Below, in pieces: positions 40,004 through 48,805 of a stretch of DNA of 64,000 bases. Numbering within the stretch: position 1 is the first letter of the stretch; every line of letters begins with the position of its first letter. The notes beneath the pieces are model-generated. The model did not search any database. It was not told the origin of the DNA and saw nothing but the letters and a program-made list of their open reading frames with translations. The translations under genes were made by a program, and so were the position numbers. Source of the DNA: Verrucomicrobiales bacterium (GTDB lineage: Bacteria; Verrucomicrobiota; Verrucomicrobiia; Limisphaerales; UBA9464); the NCBI GenBank assembly GCA_027488845.1, contig JAIYBC010000050.1, positions 22,352-86,351 of the forward strand. Reading direction: 5' to 3'.

Positions 40004-42716
40004 TTCCCGCGTTTCGCGCGTGGGCGGCGTCTTCGAGGCAGCCGATGACCAGCGCGGTCCAGCCGGTCTGGTGGTCCGCCCCGCAGCCACGGCCGCTCTC
40101 GGCGTGGAAGAACTCGTGGAACCGCACAAGCCCGACGCCTCGGGAATCTGCCGTGGGCCGCGGATCGGTCCCCTCGCTCGGACGTCTTCCGGAGGCATCC
40201 GGCAGGAAGATCTTCGACAGCCTTCCCTCGAGGTCCCAGGCGATCTCCTGGAGCGAGCGCATCCGTCCGCTGCCGGTCGGGAACTCGACCTGGAATTCGT
40301 CGCCGTAGAACAGGTGGTAGCGTTCGAGGGCCTCGATGAGCAGGTGGTTGGTCGGGAACCAGATCGGCCCGCGCCAGTTCGAGTTCCCGCCGAACAGGTA
40401 GGTGTTCGACTCGCCGGGCACATAGTCCACGCGGTGGGTCCGGCCGTCGGCCTCGAACAGGAACGGGTGACGCTCGTGGTGGCGGGAAAGTGAACGGATG
40501 CCGAACGGCGACAGGAATTCCTCCTCCGATCCGAGCACGGCCAGCAGGCGGCGGAGCCGTTCCCGGGTGGGGATGGCGAGCAGCAGCTTGCGCCGGCTGT
40601 TGGAACGCCCGAGCGCGATGCCGCGGGTCAGCGAATGCTTGTTCCGGACGAACCAGTCCAGGCGTCGGGCGAATCCCGGAAGCCGCCGGAGCAGGTCCTC
40701 GTCGAAGACCTCGACGGCGATCAACGGCAGCAGGCCGACCAGCGAACGCGTGCGCAGCGGCTCGGAGGATTCGCCGCGGACCAGGCGGTCGTAGTAGAAG
40801 CCGTCCGCCTCGTCCCACAGCCCGGTTCCGCCGTGGGTGTTCATCGCCTCGGCGATCTGGACGAAGTGCTCCAGGAACTTGCTGGCCATGTCCTCATAGG
40901 CCGGCACGACGCGGTCGCCGTCCTGGGCCAGCTCCAGCGACATCGCCAGCATCGTCGCCGCATAGAAGGCCATCCACGCGGTGCCGTCCGCCTGGAGCAA
41001 CGCACCCCCGCCCGGCAGGGGCTGTGAGCGGTCGAACACGCCGATGTTGTCGAGGCCGAGGAATCCGCCGGAGAACAGGTTGTTGCCCGCCGCGTCCTTG
41101 CGGTTGACCCACCAGGTGAAGTTCAGCAGCAGCTTCTGGAAGGCGCTCTCGAGGAAGGACCGGTCCCTTCGGCCTCGTCCGCCGGTGATCTTGTACACGC
41201 GCCACACGGCCCAGGGGAGCACCGGCGGGTTGACGTCCCCGAACGCGAACTCGTAGGCGGGGACCTGCCCGTTGGGATGCATGTACCATTCGCGCAGGAA
41301 CAGCTGGAGCTGGTTCTTGGCGAACTCGCCGTCGATCCGGGCGAACGGGATCATGTGGAACGCCGAGTCCCACGAGGCGAACCACGGGTACTCCCACTTG
41401 TCGGGCATCGATAGGATGTCGCGGGCGTGCAGATGCCGCCACTCGCGGTTGCGTCCCTTCCGACGGGCGGCGGGCGGCGCCGGCGAGGCGGGATCGCCGA
41501 GCAGCCAGTCCTCCACGACGTAGTGGTAGAACTGCTTGGACCAGAGCAGCCCGGCGTAGGCGCGGCGGGAGACCAGGCGCTCGGCCTCCGACATCCCTTG
41601 GAACAGGATGGCCTCGTAGAAGGCGTCGCACTCGGCGCGGCGCTGCGCGAACACCAGGTCGAAGCCCGCGACGTCCACGGAACCGACCTGGTCCGCCCGC
41701 CTCAGCCGCAGGCGGAACACGCGCGATCCTCCCGGTGGCAACTCCACCTGGAACCAGGCGGCCGACTTCGTTCCGACGAGGTCGGTATTCACCGCGTCGA
41801 CCCGTCCCGCGACCACCCTCTCATGGAAGGCGTCCTTCACGTACGGACCGGCGTTGGGGGTGCCGTGCAGGCGGACGTGGTTGGTCTCGTTCTCCGTGAA
41901 GAGCAGCGGCGGGGACGTCGGCTCGCCGAGCACTTCCCAGCGGTACCTTCCGAGGGTGAGGTGCTCGCACTCGACCTCGACCCCCGAGACCGCCCGCATC
42001 CTCGGCCGCGGCGTGCATCCCTCGTGGGTGCAGTCCCAGGTCCACGTGTTCCGGTACCAGAACGTCGGCAGGAAGTGGATGGCCGCCCCCTCCGGACCGG
42101 CGTTGAGGATCTCCACGCGGATGAAGAGGTCCTCGGGGTCGGCCTTGGCGTACTCCACGGTGATGTCGAACCGGCGGTCGCCGTCGAAGACCCCGGTGTC
42201 GGCGAGTTCGAACTCGGGGGCGTCCTTGCCGCGGCGCCGGTTCTCCTCGACGAGGCGGGCGTAGGGGAACTCGGCCTGGGGATAGCGGTACAGGGCGCTG
42301 GCGTAGGAATGGGTGGGGGTGGAGTCGAGGTGGAACCACGATTCCTTGGCGTCCTCGCCGTGGTTGCCCTCGGCGTTGGTGAGACCGAAGAGACGTTCCT
42401 TCAGGATCGGATCGCGGCCGTTCCAGAAGGTCGGGGCGAAGCAGAGCCGGCACTGTCGGTCGGTGAATCCCAGCAGGCCGTCCTCGCCCCAGCGATAGGC
42501 GCGGCTGCGGGCGTGGTCATGGGGGAAGTACTCCCAGCACGTGCCGTTTTCGGAGTAGTCCTCGCGGACGGTGGACCACTGGCGGTCGGCGAGGTAGGGA
42601 CCCCAGCGCTGCCAGTTGGCGGTGCGGAGTGCGTTCTCGGCGAGGCGGCGGCCCTCGGCGGTCTGACGCACGCGTTCCTGGCGGTCGATTGCGGCACCTT
42701 CGGGAGCTGGACTCAT
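39993..42716 (-). CDS. GH63/MGH1-type glycoside hydrolase
   Basis: This 907-residue protein is related to mannosyl-oligosaccharide glucosidase and bacterial GH63 enzymes. The N-terminal half is a beta-sandwich-like domain. The C-terminal half, from about residue 400, is an (alpha/alpha)6 toroid with WEYPWFASWDSAFHMIPFA, NGQVPAYEFAFGDVNPPVLP, GGTGLWDEADGFYYD and NSNWRGPIWFPTNHLLIEAL. These are the usual catalytic-face blocks of MGH1-like hydrolases, with the acid in the SWDSAF or DEADGFYYD region. No signal peptide is seen, so it is probably cytoplasmic, acting on imported or stored alpha-glycans. The last residues (NAGRDS) fall in repeat DNA. Exact substrate unknown. Confidence 0.92.
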   Translation of the reverse strand: MSPAPEGAAIDRQERVRQTAEGRRLAENALRTANWQRWGPYLADRQWSTVREDYSENGTCWEYFPHDHARSRAYRWGEDGLLGFTDRQCRLCFAPTFWNGRDPILKERLFGLTNAEGNHGEDAKESWFHLDSTPTHSYASALYRYPQAEFPYARLVEENRRRGKDAPEFELADTGVFDGDRRFDITVEYAKADPEDLFIRVEILNAGPEGAAIHFLPTFWYRNTWTWDCTHEGCTPRPRMRAVSGVEVECEHLTLGRYRWEVLGEPTSPPLLFTENETNHVRLHGTPNAGPYVKDAFHERVVAGRVDAVNTDLVGTKSAAWFQVELPPGGSRVFRLRLRRADQVGSVDVAGFDLVFAQRRAECDAFYEAILFQGMSEAERLVSRRAYAGLLWSKQFYHYVVEDWLLGDPASPAPPAARRKGRNREWRHLHARDILSMPDKWEYPWFASWDSAFHMIPFARIDGEFAKNQLQLFLREWYMHPNGQVPAYEFAFGDVNPPVLPWAVWRVYKITGGRGRRDRSFLESAFQKLLLNFTWWVNRKDAAGNNLFSGGFLGLDNIGVFDRSQPLPGGGALLQADGTAWMAFYAATMLAMSLELAQDGDRVVPAYEDMASKFLEHFVQIAEAMNTHGGTGLWDEADGFYYDRLVRGESSEPLRTRSLVGLLPLIAVEVFDEDLLRRLPGFARRLDWFVRNKHSLTRGIALGRSNSRRKLLLAIPTRERLRRLLAVLGSEEEFLSPFGIRSLSRHHERHPFLFEADGRTHRVDYVPGESNTYLFGGNSNWRGPIWFPTNHLLIEALERYHLFYGDEFQVEFPTGSGRMRSLQEIAWDLEGRLSKIFLPDASGRRPSEGTDPRPTADSRGVGLVRFHEFFHAESGRGCGADHQTGWTALVIGCLEDAAHARNAGRDS

Positions 42717-42753
42717 CGGGCGGGACTCTCGTCGAAGATGGGGGGAGTGCCAA

Positions 42754-42790
42754 TGGTGGGACGGATGGGGCTGATCGGACCTATGGGGCG
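42754..42790 (+). repeat. GGGACGGAT-type repeat, copy 4
   Basis: TGGTGGGACGGATGGGGCTG, then ATCGGACCTATGGGGCG. It lies in the 75-base gap upstream of the glycosidase start. Confidence 0.6.
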
Positions 42791-42791
42791 G

Positions 42792-43097
42792 TCAGTCGTC
42801 GAAGCCGAAGAGGCTGCGGATCATGGACATTGCGGCGCGGAAAAGGCCGAGGAGGGCGAGCGCCAACCAGAATTTCTGCCAGGTGAGTTCCGGGTGGGTC
42901 GTCTGGATGCGCGTGACGAACAGGATGGCGGCTGCCAAGGCGCCCAGGGAGAGGGCGATGGCATGGAGCCAGTTCGTTTCGCGGCCGGTGGCTTCGGTGA
43001 ACCACGCGGCGACCCGGTCGGGGTAGACCACCAAGACGAACAGGGGCAACAGGACCAGGTCGTACCAGTGCAGGTGTCTGAGGCCGATGAAGCGCAT
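42792..43097 (-). CDS. Small three-pass membrane protein
   Basis: This 101-residue protein has hydrophobic segments at about residues 13-28, 44-65 and 77-95, starting MRFIGLRHLHWYDLVLLPLF. It is probably an inner-membrane protein. It ends FRAAMSMIRSLFGFDD. I do not recognise the family. The ATG at 43097 is preferred to an in-frame start 26 codons upstream that adds a polar, Pro/Arg-rich stretch. It is divergent from purM and shares the 109-base intergenic region. The repeat at 42754-42790 lies just beyond its stop. Confidence 0.75.
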   Translation of the reverse strand: MRFIGLRHLHWYDLVLLPLFVLVVYPDRVAAWFTEATGRETNWLHAIALSLGALAAAILFVTRIQTTHPELTWQKFWLALALLGLFRAAMSMIRSLFGFDD

Positions 43098-43206
43098 GGG
43101 GAGGATTCCGGGTTGTTCGCAGGGCGACCGGGGTTGGGCAACCCGGAACGGTGCGTGTCGATAATTCATTCTCAACGCGCCGCTCCCGTGGTTCCCTTGT
43201 CGCCCC

Positions 43207-44265
43207 GTGAAGAAGCAGAAAGCCTACGCCGCCGCCGGCGTCGACATCGACCTCGGCAACCGCGTCAAGAGCACCCTCCCGCAGTTGCTCGCCTCCACCC
43301 ATCGCCCCGAGGTCCTCGGCAAGGTGGGCGGGTTCGGCGGCCTGTTCGCCCTCAACCTCAAGAAGCACCCGAAGCCGGTGCTGGTGAGTTCCGTCGACGG
43401 CGTCGGCACCAAGCTGAAGATCGCCTTCGCCATGGACCGCCATGACACCATCGGCGAGGACCTGGTGAACCACTGCGTGAACGACATCGCGGTGTTGGGC
43501 GCGGAACCTCTGTTCTTCCTCGACTACCTCGGCACGGGCGTCCTGGAGCCGCATGTCTTCACCGAGATCATCCGGGGCTTCGCCCGTGGTTGCGCCGCCA
43601 ACGGCTGTGCGCTGATCGGCGGCGAGACCGCCCAGATGCCCGGCTTCTACCAGAAGGGCGAGTACGACGTCAGCGGCACGATCGTGGGCGTCGTCGACAA
43701 GGACCGCATGCTGGTCGGCCAGAAGACCGTGAAGAAGGGCGACGTCGTGATCGGCATCGCCTCGAGCGGGCTGCACACCAACGGCTATTCGCTGGCCCGG
43801 AAGATCCTGATCGACCAATTGGGGATGAAGCCCAAGTCCCGCGTGGCGGAGCTGGGCACCACGCTGGGTGACGCGCTGCTCGCGGTGCATGTCTCCTATG
43901 GTCCGCTGGTCCAGAAGCTGGTGCGGAAGTTCAACCTCCCCGGTGCCAAGCCGGTGGTGAAGTCCTTCGCCCACATCACGGGCGGCGGATTCGTGGACAA
44001 CCTTCCCCGGGTGCTTCCCGCGAAGCTGGATGCGGTCATCGGCAAGGGCCTGTGGGAGATCCCGCCGCTGTTCCGCATCCTCGCGGAGAAGGGCGGGGTG
44101 GACGAGGCCGAGCTGTACCAGGTGTTCAACATGGGCATCGGCATGACCGCGGTGGTGCCGCCGGACCGGGCCGACGAGGTCCTGCGCGTGATCCGCGCGG
44201 CCAAGCATCCGGCCTGGATCATCGGCGAGATCGTCCCGGGTTCGGGCGAGTGCCGCGTCGTCTGA
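43207..44265 (+). CDS. purM: Phosphoribosylformylglycinamidine cyclo-ligase
   Basis: This 352-residue enzyme of de novo purine synthesis (AIR synthetase) closes the imidazole ring of FGAM with ATP. Family blocks are visible: YAAAGVDIDLGNRVK at the start, SVDGVGTKLKIA, HCVNDIAVLGAEPLFFLDY, LIGGETAQMPGFY, SSGLHTNGYSLAR and HITGGGFVDNLPRVLP. The start codon is GTG, without a clear Shine-Dalgarno; no ATG serves the family start. A GATAAT at 43160-43165 could be the -10 box. No other pur genes adjoin. It is followed 35 bases later by a membrane protein gene on the same strand. Confidence 0.96.
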   Translation: MKKQKAYAAAGVDIDLGNRVKSTLPQLLASTHRPEVLGKVGGFGGLFALNLKKHPKPVLVSSVDGVGTKLKIAFAMDRHDTIGEDLVNHCVNDIAVLGAEPLFFLDYLGTGVLEPHVFTEIIRGFARGCAANGCALIGGETAQMPGFYQKGEYDVSGTIVGVVDKDRMLVGQKTVKKGDVVIGIASSGLHTNGYSLARKILIDQLGMKPKSRVAELGTTLGDALLAVHVSYGPLVQKLVRKFNLPGAKPVVKSFAHITGGGFVDNLPRVLPAKLDAVIGKGLWEIPPLFRILAEKGGVDEAELYQVFNMGIGMTAVVPPDRADEVLRVIRAAKHPAWIIGEIVPGSGECRVV

Positions 44266-44300
44266 CCGGGGCGGATCTGTTGGTACCAAAGGGGCAAGCG

Positions 44301-44765
44301 ATGGGAATCGACATCAAGGACCGGCAATTCCGAAGCGTGGTCGTGTTGGGCACGGCGCTGGCCTTCGGCGGGATGCTTGGGTCGCTGGGCGTGGTGGGCC
44401 GCGACCGGGAAGGGTTGCACTTCAGCTTCCACTGGTCGGCCGCGGTGCTGTTCCTGGTTGGCGCGGCCCTGGCGGTGGGGTTCTGGAGGCTGATCTTCCG
44501 TTTCGACGAAGGGGTCTCCGAGGACAAGTCCAAGCGCCTATGGCGTGCCGGCGCCGCGCTGCTGGTGGTCGCCGTCGGCTGCTTCCTCTACCCGCTTCGG
44601 CTGGTCAGCCCTGAGAAGCGGCTGGAGGTGGTCTTGGGGTTGTCTTCCGCCCTGGTGGTCCTCAGCGCGATCGGTTGGCTCATCTTCAAGACCATCCGTT
44701 GGGTGGAGGAGGCGAGCCGGGCGGAGGAGGAGGCGGTGGATGCGGACGAAGAGGGGAAGAGGTGA
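44301..44765 (+). CDS. Four-pass membrane protein of unknown function
   Basis: This 154-residue protein has hydrophobic segments at about residues 13-32, 42-60, 79-95 and 108-126. A short basic N-terminus (MGIDIKDRQFRSV) and an acidic tail (EEAVDADEEGKR) suggest both ends are in the cytoplasm. It begins 35 bases after purM on the same strand and may be cotranscribed with it, but nothing connects it to purine synthesis. No motif is recognised. The tail runs to within a few bases of repeat DNA at 44778. Confidence 0.75.
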   Translation: MGIDIKDRQFRSVVVLGTALAFGGMLGSLGVVGRDREGLHFSFHWSAAVLFLVGAALAVGFWRLIFRFDEGVSEDKSKRLWRAGAALLVVAVGCFLYPLRLVSPEKRLEVVLGLSSALVVLSAIGWLIFKTIRWVEEASRAEEEAVDADEEGKR

Positions 44766-44777
44766 GCGGGGAAAGGT

Positions 44778-44816
44778 GGATGGGACTTTCGGGACGGATG
44801 GGACCTATTGGAAGGG
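44778..44816 (+). repeat. GGGACGGAT-type repeat, copy 5
   Basis: TGGATGGGACTTTCGGGACG, then GATGGGACCTATTGGAAGG. Fits the same degenerate unit as copies 1-4. Confidence 0.6.
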
Positions 44817-44840
44817 GGCTTCGGGTGATGGAGAACCATC

Positions 44841-44886
44841 GGTGGAATCCGTGTCTAGTTCCGACAATCTTCGGAATCTGTGTCTC
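44841..44886 (+). repeat. ATCCGTGAAATCC-type repeat, copy 4
   Basis: GGAATCCGTGTCTAGTTCCG, then a second variant unit CGGAATCTGTGTCTC. It lies between the membrane-protein gene and the end of rsmB. Confidence 0.55.
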
Positions 44887-44907
44887 TTTACCGGTTTGGG
44901 GTGGCTT

Positions 44908-46194
44908 TCAGGGGTTGCGCCGTAGGCGGGCGCAGTAGGCGCCGTCCACGGCGTCGCGGACAGGGTGGGCCATGCGCGTCCCTTCGAGAGCGAAGGCGGG
45001 CTGTCGCTTGAGGAAGGCCTCGACGACGCCCGAGTTTTCTTCGGGATCGATGCTGCAGGTGCTGTACACAAGCAGTCCGCCGGGTCGCACGCGCGTGGCG
45101 GCGTCGTCGAGCAGGCTGCCTTGGAGGCGGGCCAGTCGGCTGAATTCCTCGTACTGAAGCCTCCACCGGAGTTCAACGCGCCGGCGGAGCACGCCGGTAT
45201 TGGAGCAGGGGGCGTCCACGAGGACGCGGTCGAAGCCGTCGCCGGCGACGTCGGGGGCGGCGACGCGGATGTGCGTGATCCCGAGCCGGGCGGTGTTGTC
45301 GAGGATCAGGTCGCGGCGCTCGACGCTGGAGTCGGTCGCGACGAGTTCCCCGGAGCCGGCGAGCAGTTCGGCGATCCGGGAGGACTTGCCACCGGGAGCG
45401 GCACAGAGGTCCAGCACACGCAGCCCGGGTTCCACCGAAAGCGCATCGACCGCGAGCAGGGTGCTGGGGTCCTGGACGTAGAATCCGCCTTCGAGGAACG
45501 ATGGGAGGCCTTCGAGGGCCGGGTGGGACTCGAGTTCGAACAGCGTCCCCGCAGGTGCCCAAGGCACCTCGAAGGGCACCGCAGAGACGCCTTCCGAGGT
45601 CCAGCGGGCGAGCAGTTCTGCCGGGGAGGTCCGGATCCGGTTGACCCGGGCGAAGGTGCGGGGTGGGGTGTTGTTCCATCGCAGCAGCGCCTGGAGCTCC
45701 TCAGGCGGGTGGGTCCTGGCCCAGCGGTCCACCAGCCATTTCGGATGCGACCAACCGGTGGCGGGATCCTTGAGGCGCAGGGCCTCGAGGGCTTCCCGGA
45801 GCGGCGCCTTCTCGCGGGTGAATGCGCGCAGCACGGCGTTGACGAATCCGCTCTGGGCGCCGAGGCCGATGGAGCGGGCGAGTTCGACGGTCTCGTGGAC
45901 CGCGGCGTGGTCGGGAATGCGGTCGAGGAAGAAGAGCTGGTAGGCTCCAAGGCGCAGCACGGCCTGGATCTCGGTGCGCTGGTTCCGTCCGCCGGTGCGG
46001 CCGGCGATGAGCCAGTCGAGGGCGGCCCGCTGGCGCAGGACGCCGGAAGCGAGTTCACGGGCGAGGCGCCGGTCCTCGGGCGAGAGGGAACGGTAGCCGG
46101 GGTCGGCATCGAGGCGATGCTCGAGGAAGTCGCCGGGCTTTTCGGCCCGGAGGAGGGCCTGGCAGGCGACCTGCCGTGAATTGTGCTGCGCCAT
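44908..46194 (-). CDS. rsmB: 16S rRNA (cytosine-967-C5)-methyltransferase
   Basis: This is a 428-residue protein. The N-terminal NusB-like RNA-binding domain (about residues 1-140, QVACQALLRAEKPGDFLE, then LRLGAYQLFFLDRIPDHA) joins a C-terminal SAM-dependent methyltransferase: VLDLCAAPGGKSSRIAELL as motif I, DAPCSNTGVLRR as motif IV with the release cysteine, and STCSIDPEEN as motif VI with the nucleophile. The NusB fusion distinguishes RsmB from RsmF. It lies 72 bases from the NusG-like gene on the same strand, placing it in a transcription/RNA-maturation group. In other bacteria it often sits with fmt and def, which are absent here. Confidence 0.95.
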   Translation of the reverse strand: MAQHNSRQVACQALLRAEKPGDFLEHRLDADPGYRSLSPEDRRLARELASGVLRQRAALDWLIAGRTGGRNQRTEIQAVLRLGAYQLFFLDRIPDHAAVHETVELARSIGLGAQSGFVNAVLRAFTREKAPLREALEALRLKDPATGWSHPKWLVDRWARTHPPEELQALLRWNNTPPRTFARVNRIRTSPAELLARWTSEGVSAVPFEVPWAPAGTLFELESHPALEGLPSFLEGGFYVQDPSTLLAVDALSVEPGLRVLDLCAAPGGKSSRIAELLAGSGELVATDSSVERRDLILDNTARLGITHIRVAAPDVAGDGFDRVLVDAPCSNTGVLRRRVELRWRLQYEEFSRLARLQGSLLDDAATRVRPGGLLVYSTCSIDPEENSGVVEAFLKRQPAFALEGTRMAHPVRDAVDGAYCARLRRNP

Positions 46195-46266
46195 GGGAGG
46201 GTTCTGGAAGGTGTGCGGGAGTCTGCGGAGGAGAGGCAAGCCGGGCCCAAGGGGGCCGGCGGACGG

Positions 46267-46791
46267 TCAGGAAAGCTCGAGGTCCTCGGCCTGGACCTTC
46301 ACGACGGCGGCCTGGCCGATGAAGTCGAGCCGGATGTGGACGTCGGCGATCTTCCCGCGGGACTCGACCCAGGCGTCCATGCCGCGGAGGGGACCGCTGC
46401 GGATGTGGACGCGGACGCCGGGGCGGATCTCGGGTGCGACGGTGATCTCCATGTCCGAATCCAACGCGCGGAGGATGTCCTCGAGCTGCTGTTCGAACTC
46501 GGCCTGGTCGGGGACGTCGAGCAGGTTGGCGACGAGGTTGTTCTGCTGGAGAAGCAGGCGCCGGTGGCGGGGGATGCGGACGAAGAGGTAGCCGGGGAAG
46601 AGCGGCTTGAGGAACACCACCCGCTTGCCGCGGTAGCGTTTGACGCTGCGGTAGAGGGGGAGCTGGCACTCGAGCCCCTTCTCCGTGCAGAAGGCGGCGA
46701 GCTTCTTCTCGGCGCGGGGGCGGGTATGGGCGACATGCCACAGCCGCGCCTCCTCGGGGGCGTCGGCTGTGGCATCGGGGATCTCGCTCAT
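46267..46791 (-). CDS. NusG-family transcription antitermination paralogue
   Basis: This is a 174-residue protein. The NGN domain at residues 15-110 (ARLWHVAHTRPRAEKKLAAF, then LFPGYLFVRIP) is followed by a KOW-type domain from about residue 118 (GVRVHIRSGPLRGMDAWVES). The housekeeping nusG gene normally lies with secE and rplKAJL, which are not here. The shorter, divergent sequence also fits a specialised NusG (RfaH/LoaP/UpxY type), which travels with polymerase on selected operons. It starts 28 bases after the long GreA gene, and a GGCGGG/CCCGCC hairpin lies in that gap. Its target operon is unknown; no exopolysaccharide cluster is in the window. Confidence 0.88.
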   Translation of the reverse strand: MSEIPDATADAPEEARLWHVAHTRPRAEKKLAAFCTEKGLECQLPLYRSVKRYRGKRVVFLKPLFPGYLFVRIPRHRRLLLQQNNLVANLLDVPDQAEFEQQLEDILRALDSDMEITVAPEIRPGVRVHIRSGPLRGMDAWVESRGKIADVHIRLDFIGQAAVVKVQAEDLELS

Positions 46792-46819
46792 CCGTCCTGG
46801 GGCGGGTGGCCCCGCCGGG

Positions 46820-48634
46820 TCAGGCGGCCTGGGAGGCGGCGGCGATGCTGTCGATCCGGAAGCGTCGGCTGACGCCCTCGGAGACGAAGGAGACCTCGGC
46901 GCCGACCGGTTGTCCGACGAAGGTCTTCGCGAACGGGGTGAGGTAGCTGAGGACGTTGCGATCCGGGTCGCCGTCCCAGGCGCCGAGGATGCTGAAGGAC
47001 TCGCGGGTACCGGTCGCGAGGTCGGTCACGCCGATCCGGGTGCCGGGGCCGACGATGTCGGTGCGGACGCCGGCGAAGTCGGTGCCTCGGGCGCGGCCCA
47101 GTTCGCGTTCGAGCTCGGCCTTGCGGCGCTGGAGCACGCGCTGCATCTCCTTGGCGGACTTGTACTCGTGGTTCTCGCGGAGATCGCCGTAGCTGCGGGC
47201 GAGGGCGATGTCCTTGATGTTGGCCGGGACCTTCTTCTCGACCAGTTCCTGGTACTCCGTCTGGCGGCGCTGGAGGCTTTCCCAGGAGACCAGGAAGGTG
47301 TGGTCCTCCTTCTTGTTCTCGCCGGTGATCATCTCCTGGATGGCCGGGTAGGCCTTCACGATCCGGGCGAAAAGCGAGCGCTTGTCCATGTCGTCGAAGC
47401 TCGGCGACAGCTGGAGGTTCCGGGTGAGGTCTCGGATGACCTCGATGTCGGCGGACTCAATGAGCTCGGGCAGGAGCGTGACGTCGTCGAGGATGAAGTC
47501 GTGGAGGCGGTTGGTCTTCCTCTCGTTGAAGGCGTCCCGCTCCATCGCGGTCAGCATGGCGCGGAAGACCTCGGGCCCGAGGATGTCGGCGAAGTGGTCG
47601 CCGCGCTCCTTGCCGAGCCAGAGGAGCAGCTCGCTGCTGGCGCCGTGCTGGCTGATGAGGCGGACGAGCTCCTGCTTGAGCAGGGTTCCGCGGCCCTCGA
47701 GCAGCAGCAGCCGGGCGATCTCGCCGGCGAGCTTCGCGCCGACGTTGTTGAGGATCATGATCAGCCGGGCGCCCCAGTCCGGGCTGGAATCGCGGAGGAC
47801 CTCGAGGGCGCGGCGGTGCTTGGCGGCGGGCAGTTCGGTGAAGAACTCGACCAGGCGGTTCTGGGCGGTGACGACCTGGGCGGCGCCGACCTCGTCGGCC
47901 GGGGCCTCGAGGTTGGCGGCCTTGCGGAGGTCGTCGCGGACGAAGACGCCCTCGAGCGCGAGGGACGGCATGGTCGGCGAGTGGCTGGCGATGTCGGCGT
48001 TGAGCAGCGCGATGATCTCGCTGAGCACCTCTCGGCGGGTGATGTCGGGGACGCTCTTGAGGATCTCGGTGGCGACGGCGACACGGGCCTTGAGGCCTCG
48101 GGCGGCCTTGAACTCGATGGCGAGGCGTTCGCCGATGTCGAGTTCGGACTCCTGGTAGATGATCAGCTCGCTCTTCTTCAGCGGAACGGTGAAGTGGCCG
48201 TTCCGCTTCATCTCGGAGCGCGCGACTTCCCACCACTTCTTCCAATCGCTGACCACGACGTCCTTGAGGATCCCGTGGAGCTGGTCGGCGGTGGCACGTC
48301 CACCGAAGCTGCGCAGGGCGAGCTTCACGACCTCGAGGTGGTGCAGGGCCGCCTCACGGCGCAATCCCTCGGCGTCGAGCGACTTGCGGGCGATGATGTG
48401 GTCCTTGGGGATGGATCGCAGCGACTCGGCCGCGAAGGTGAGGTCCATCGAGTGGCCCGACTTGGAGGTGAAGTCGATGTTGAGACGCCCCAGCGTCACG
48501 TCCACGGAGACCACCCGGCCGAATCCCCAGCTCTTGTGATGGCAGAAACCAGCTTCCGCGAGGGCCATCAGGGGGCCCACATGCTTTCCTTGGATCTTTC
48601 CGGCGGCGACCAGCTTCTCGAGTTCGTCTCTCAT
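46820..48634 (-). CDS. Long GreA-type transcript cleavage factor with N-terminal extension
   Basis: This is a 604-residue protein, against about 158 in E. coli GreA. The last 160 residues are a complete Gre factor. The coiled-coil tip keeps the acidic pair in GDLRENHEY (D484, E487), needed for stimulating RNA cleavage by backtracked polymerase, and the FKBP-like C-domain is present (FSILGAWDGDP, then LTPFAKTFVGQPVG). The first 440 residues are mostly helical and of unknown role, beginning with a beta segment SWGFGRVVSVDVTLG that looks CarD/Tudor-like. An extended GreA is known in Chlamydiae, so this may be a PVC-group trait. It is cotranscribed with the NusG-like gene. Confidence 0.9.
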   Translation of the reverse strand: MRDELEKLVAAGKIQGKHVGPLMALAEAGFCHHKSWGFGRVVSVDVTLGRLNIDFTSKSGHSMDLTFAAESLRSIPKDHIIARKSLDAEGLRREAALHHLEVVKLALRSFGGRATADQLHGILKDVVVSDWKKWWEVARSEMKRNGHFTVPLKKSELIIYQESELDIGERLAIEFKAARGLKARVAVATEILKSVPDITRREVLSEIIALLNADIASHSPTMPSLALEGVFVRDDLRKAANLEAPADEVGAAQVVTAQNRLVEFFTELPAAKHRRALEVLRDSSPDWGARLIMILNNVGAKLAGEIARLLLLEGRGTLLKQELVRLISQHGASSELLLWLGKERGDHFADILGPEVFRAMLTAMERDAFNERKTNRLHDFILDDVTLLPELIESADIEVIRDLTRNLQLSPSFDDMDKRSLFARIVKAYPAIQEMITGENKKEDHTFLVSWESLQRRQTEYQELVEKKVPANIKDIALARSYGDLRENHEYKSAKEMQRVLQRRKAELERELGRARGTDFAGVRTDIVGPGTRIGVTDLATGTRESFSILGAWDGDPDRNVLSYLTPFAKTFVGQPVGAEVSFVSEGVSRRFRIDSIAAASQAA

Positions 48635-48805
48635 GGCATGACAAAGTAACCGAACCTAACGGGTTGGTTGTCGAGTATGAGGAAGCGCCACCAGTCCGAC
48701 CATCACGAAATTTCCTCTCCGACTTCCCCCCAACCGTGTGACGTCGCGGGTCCCGCCAACGCCGGCTTGCTCCGTCGGCCGTGGCCGCGATGCTGGCGGC
48801 GACTC
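48635..48805. other. Divergent promoter region, gre/isomerase
   Basis: 171 bases between the divergent long-gre and isomerase genes. It must hold both promoters. I cannot pick convincing -35/-10 pairs. Confidence 0.35.

Noticed and set aside
43150..43175. Fur box at GATAATTCATTCTCA upstream of purM
   Set aside because: Only the first hexamer matches; the second half lacks the ATTATC repeat.
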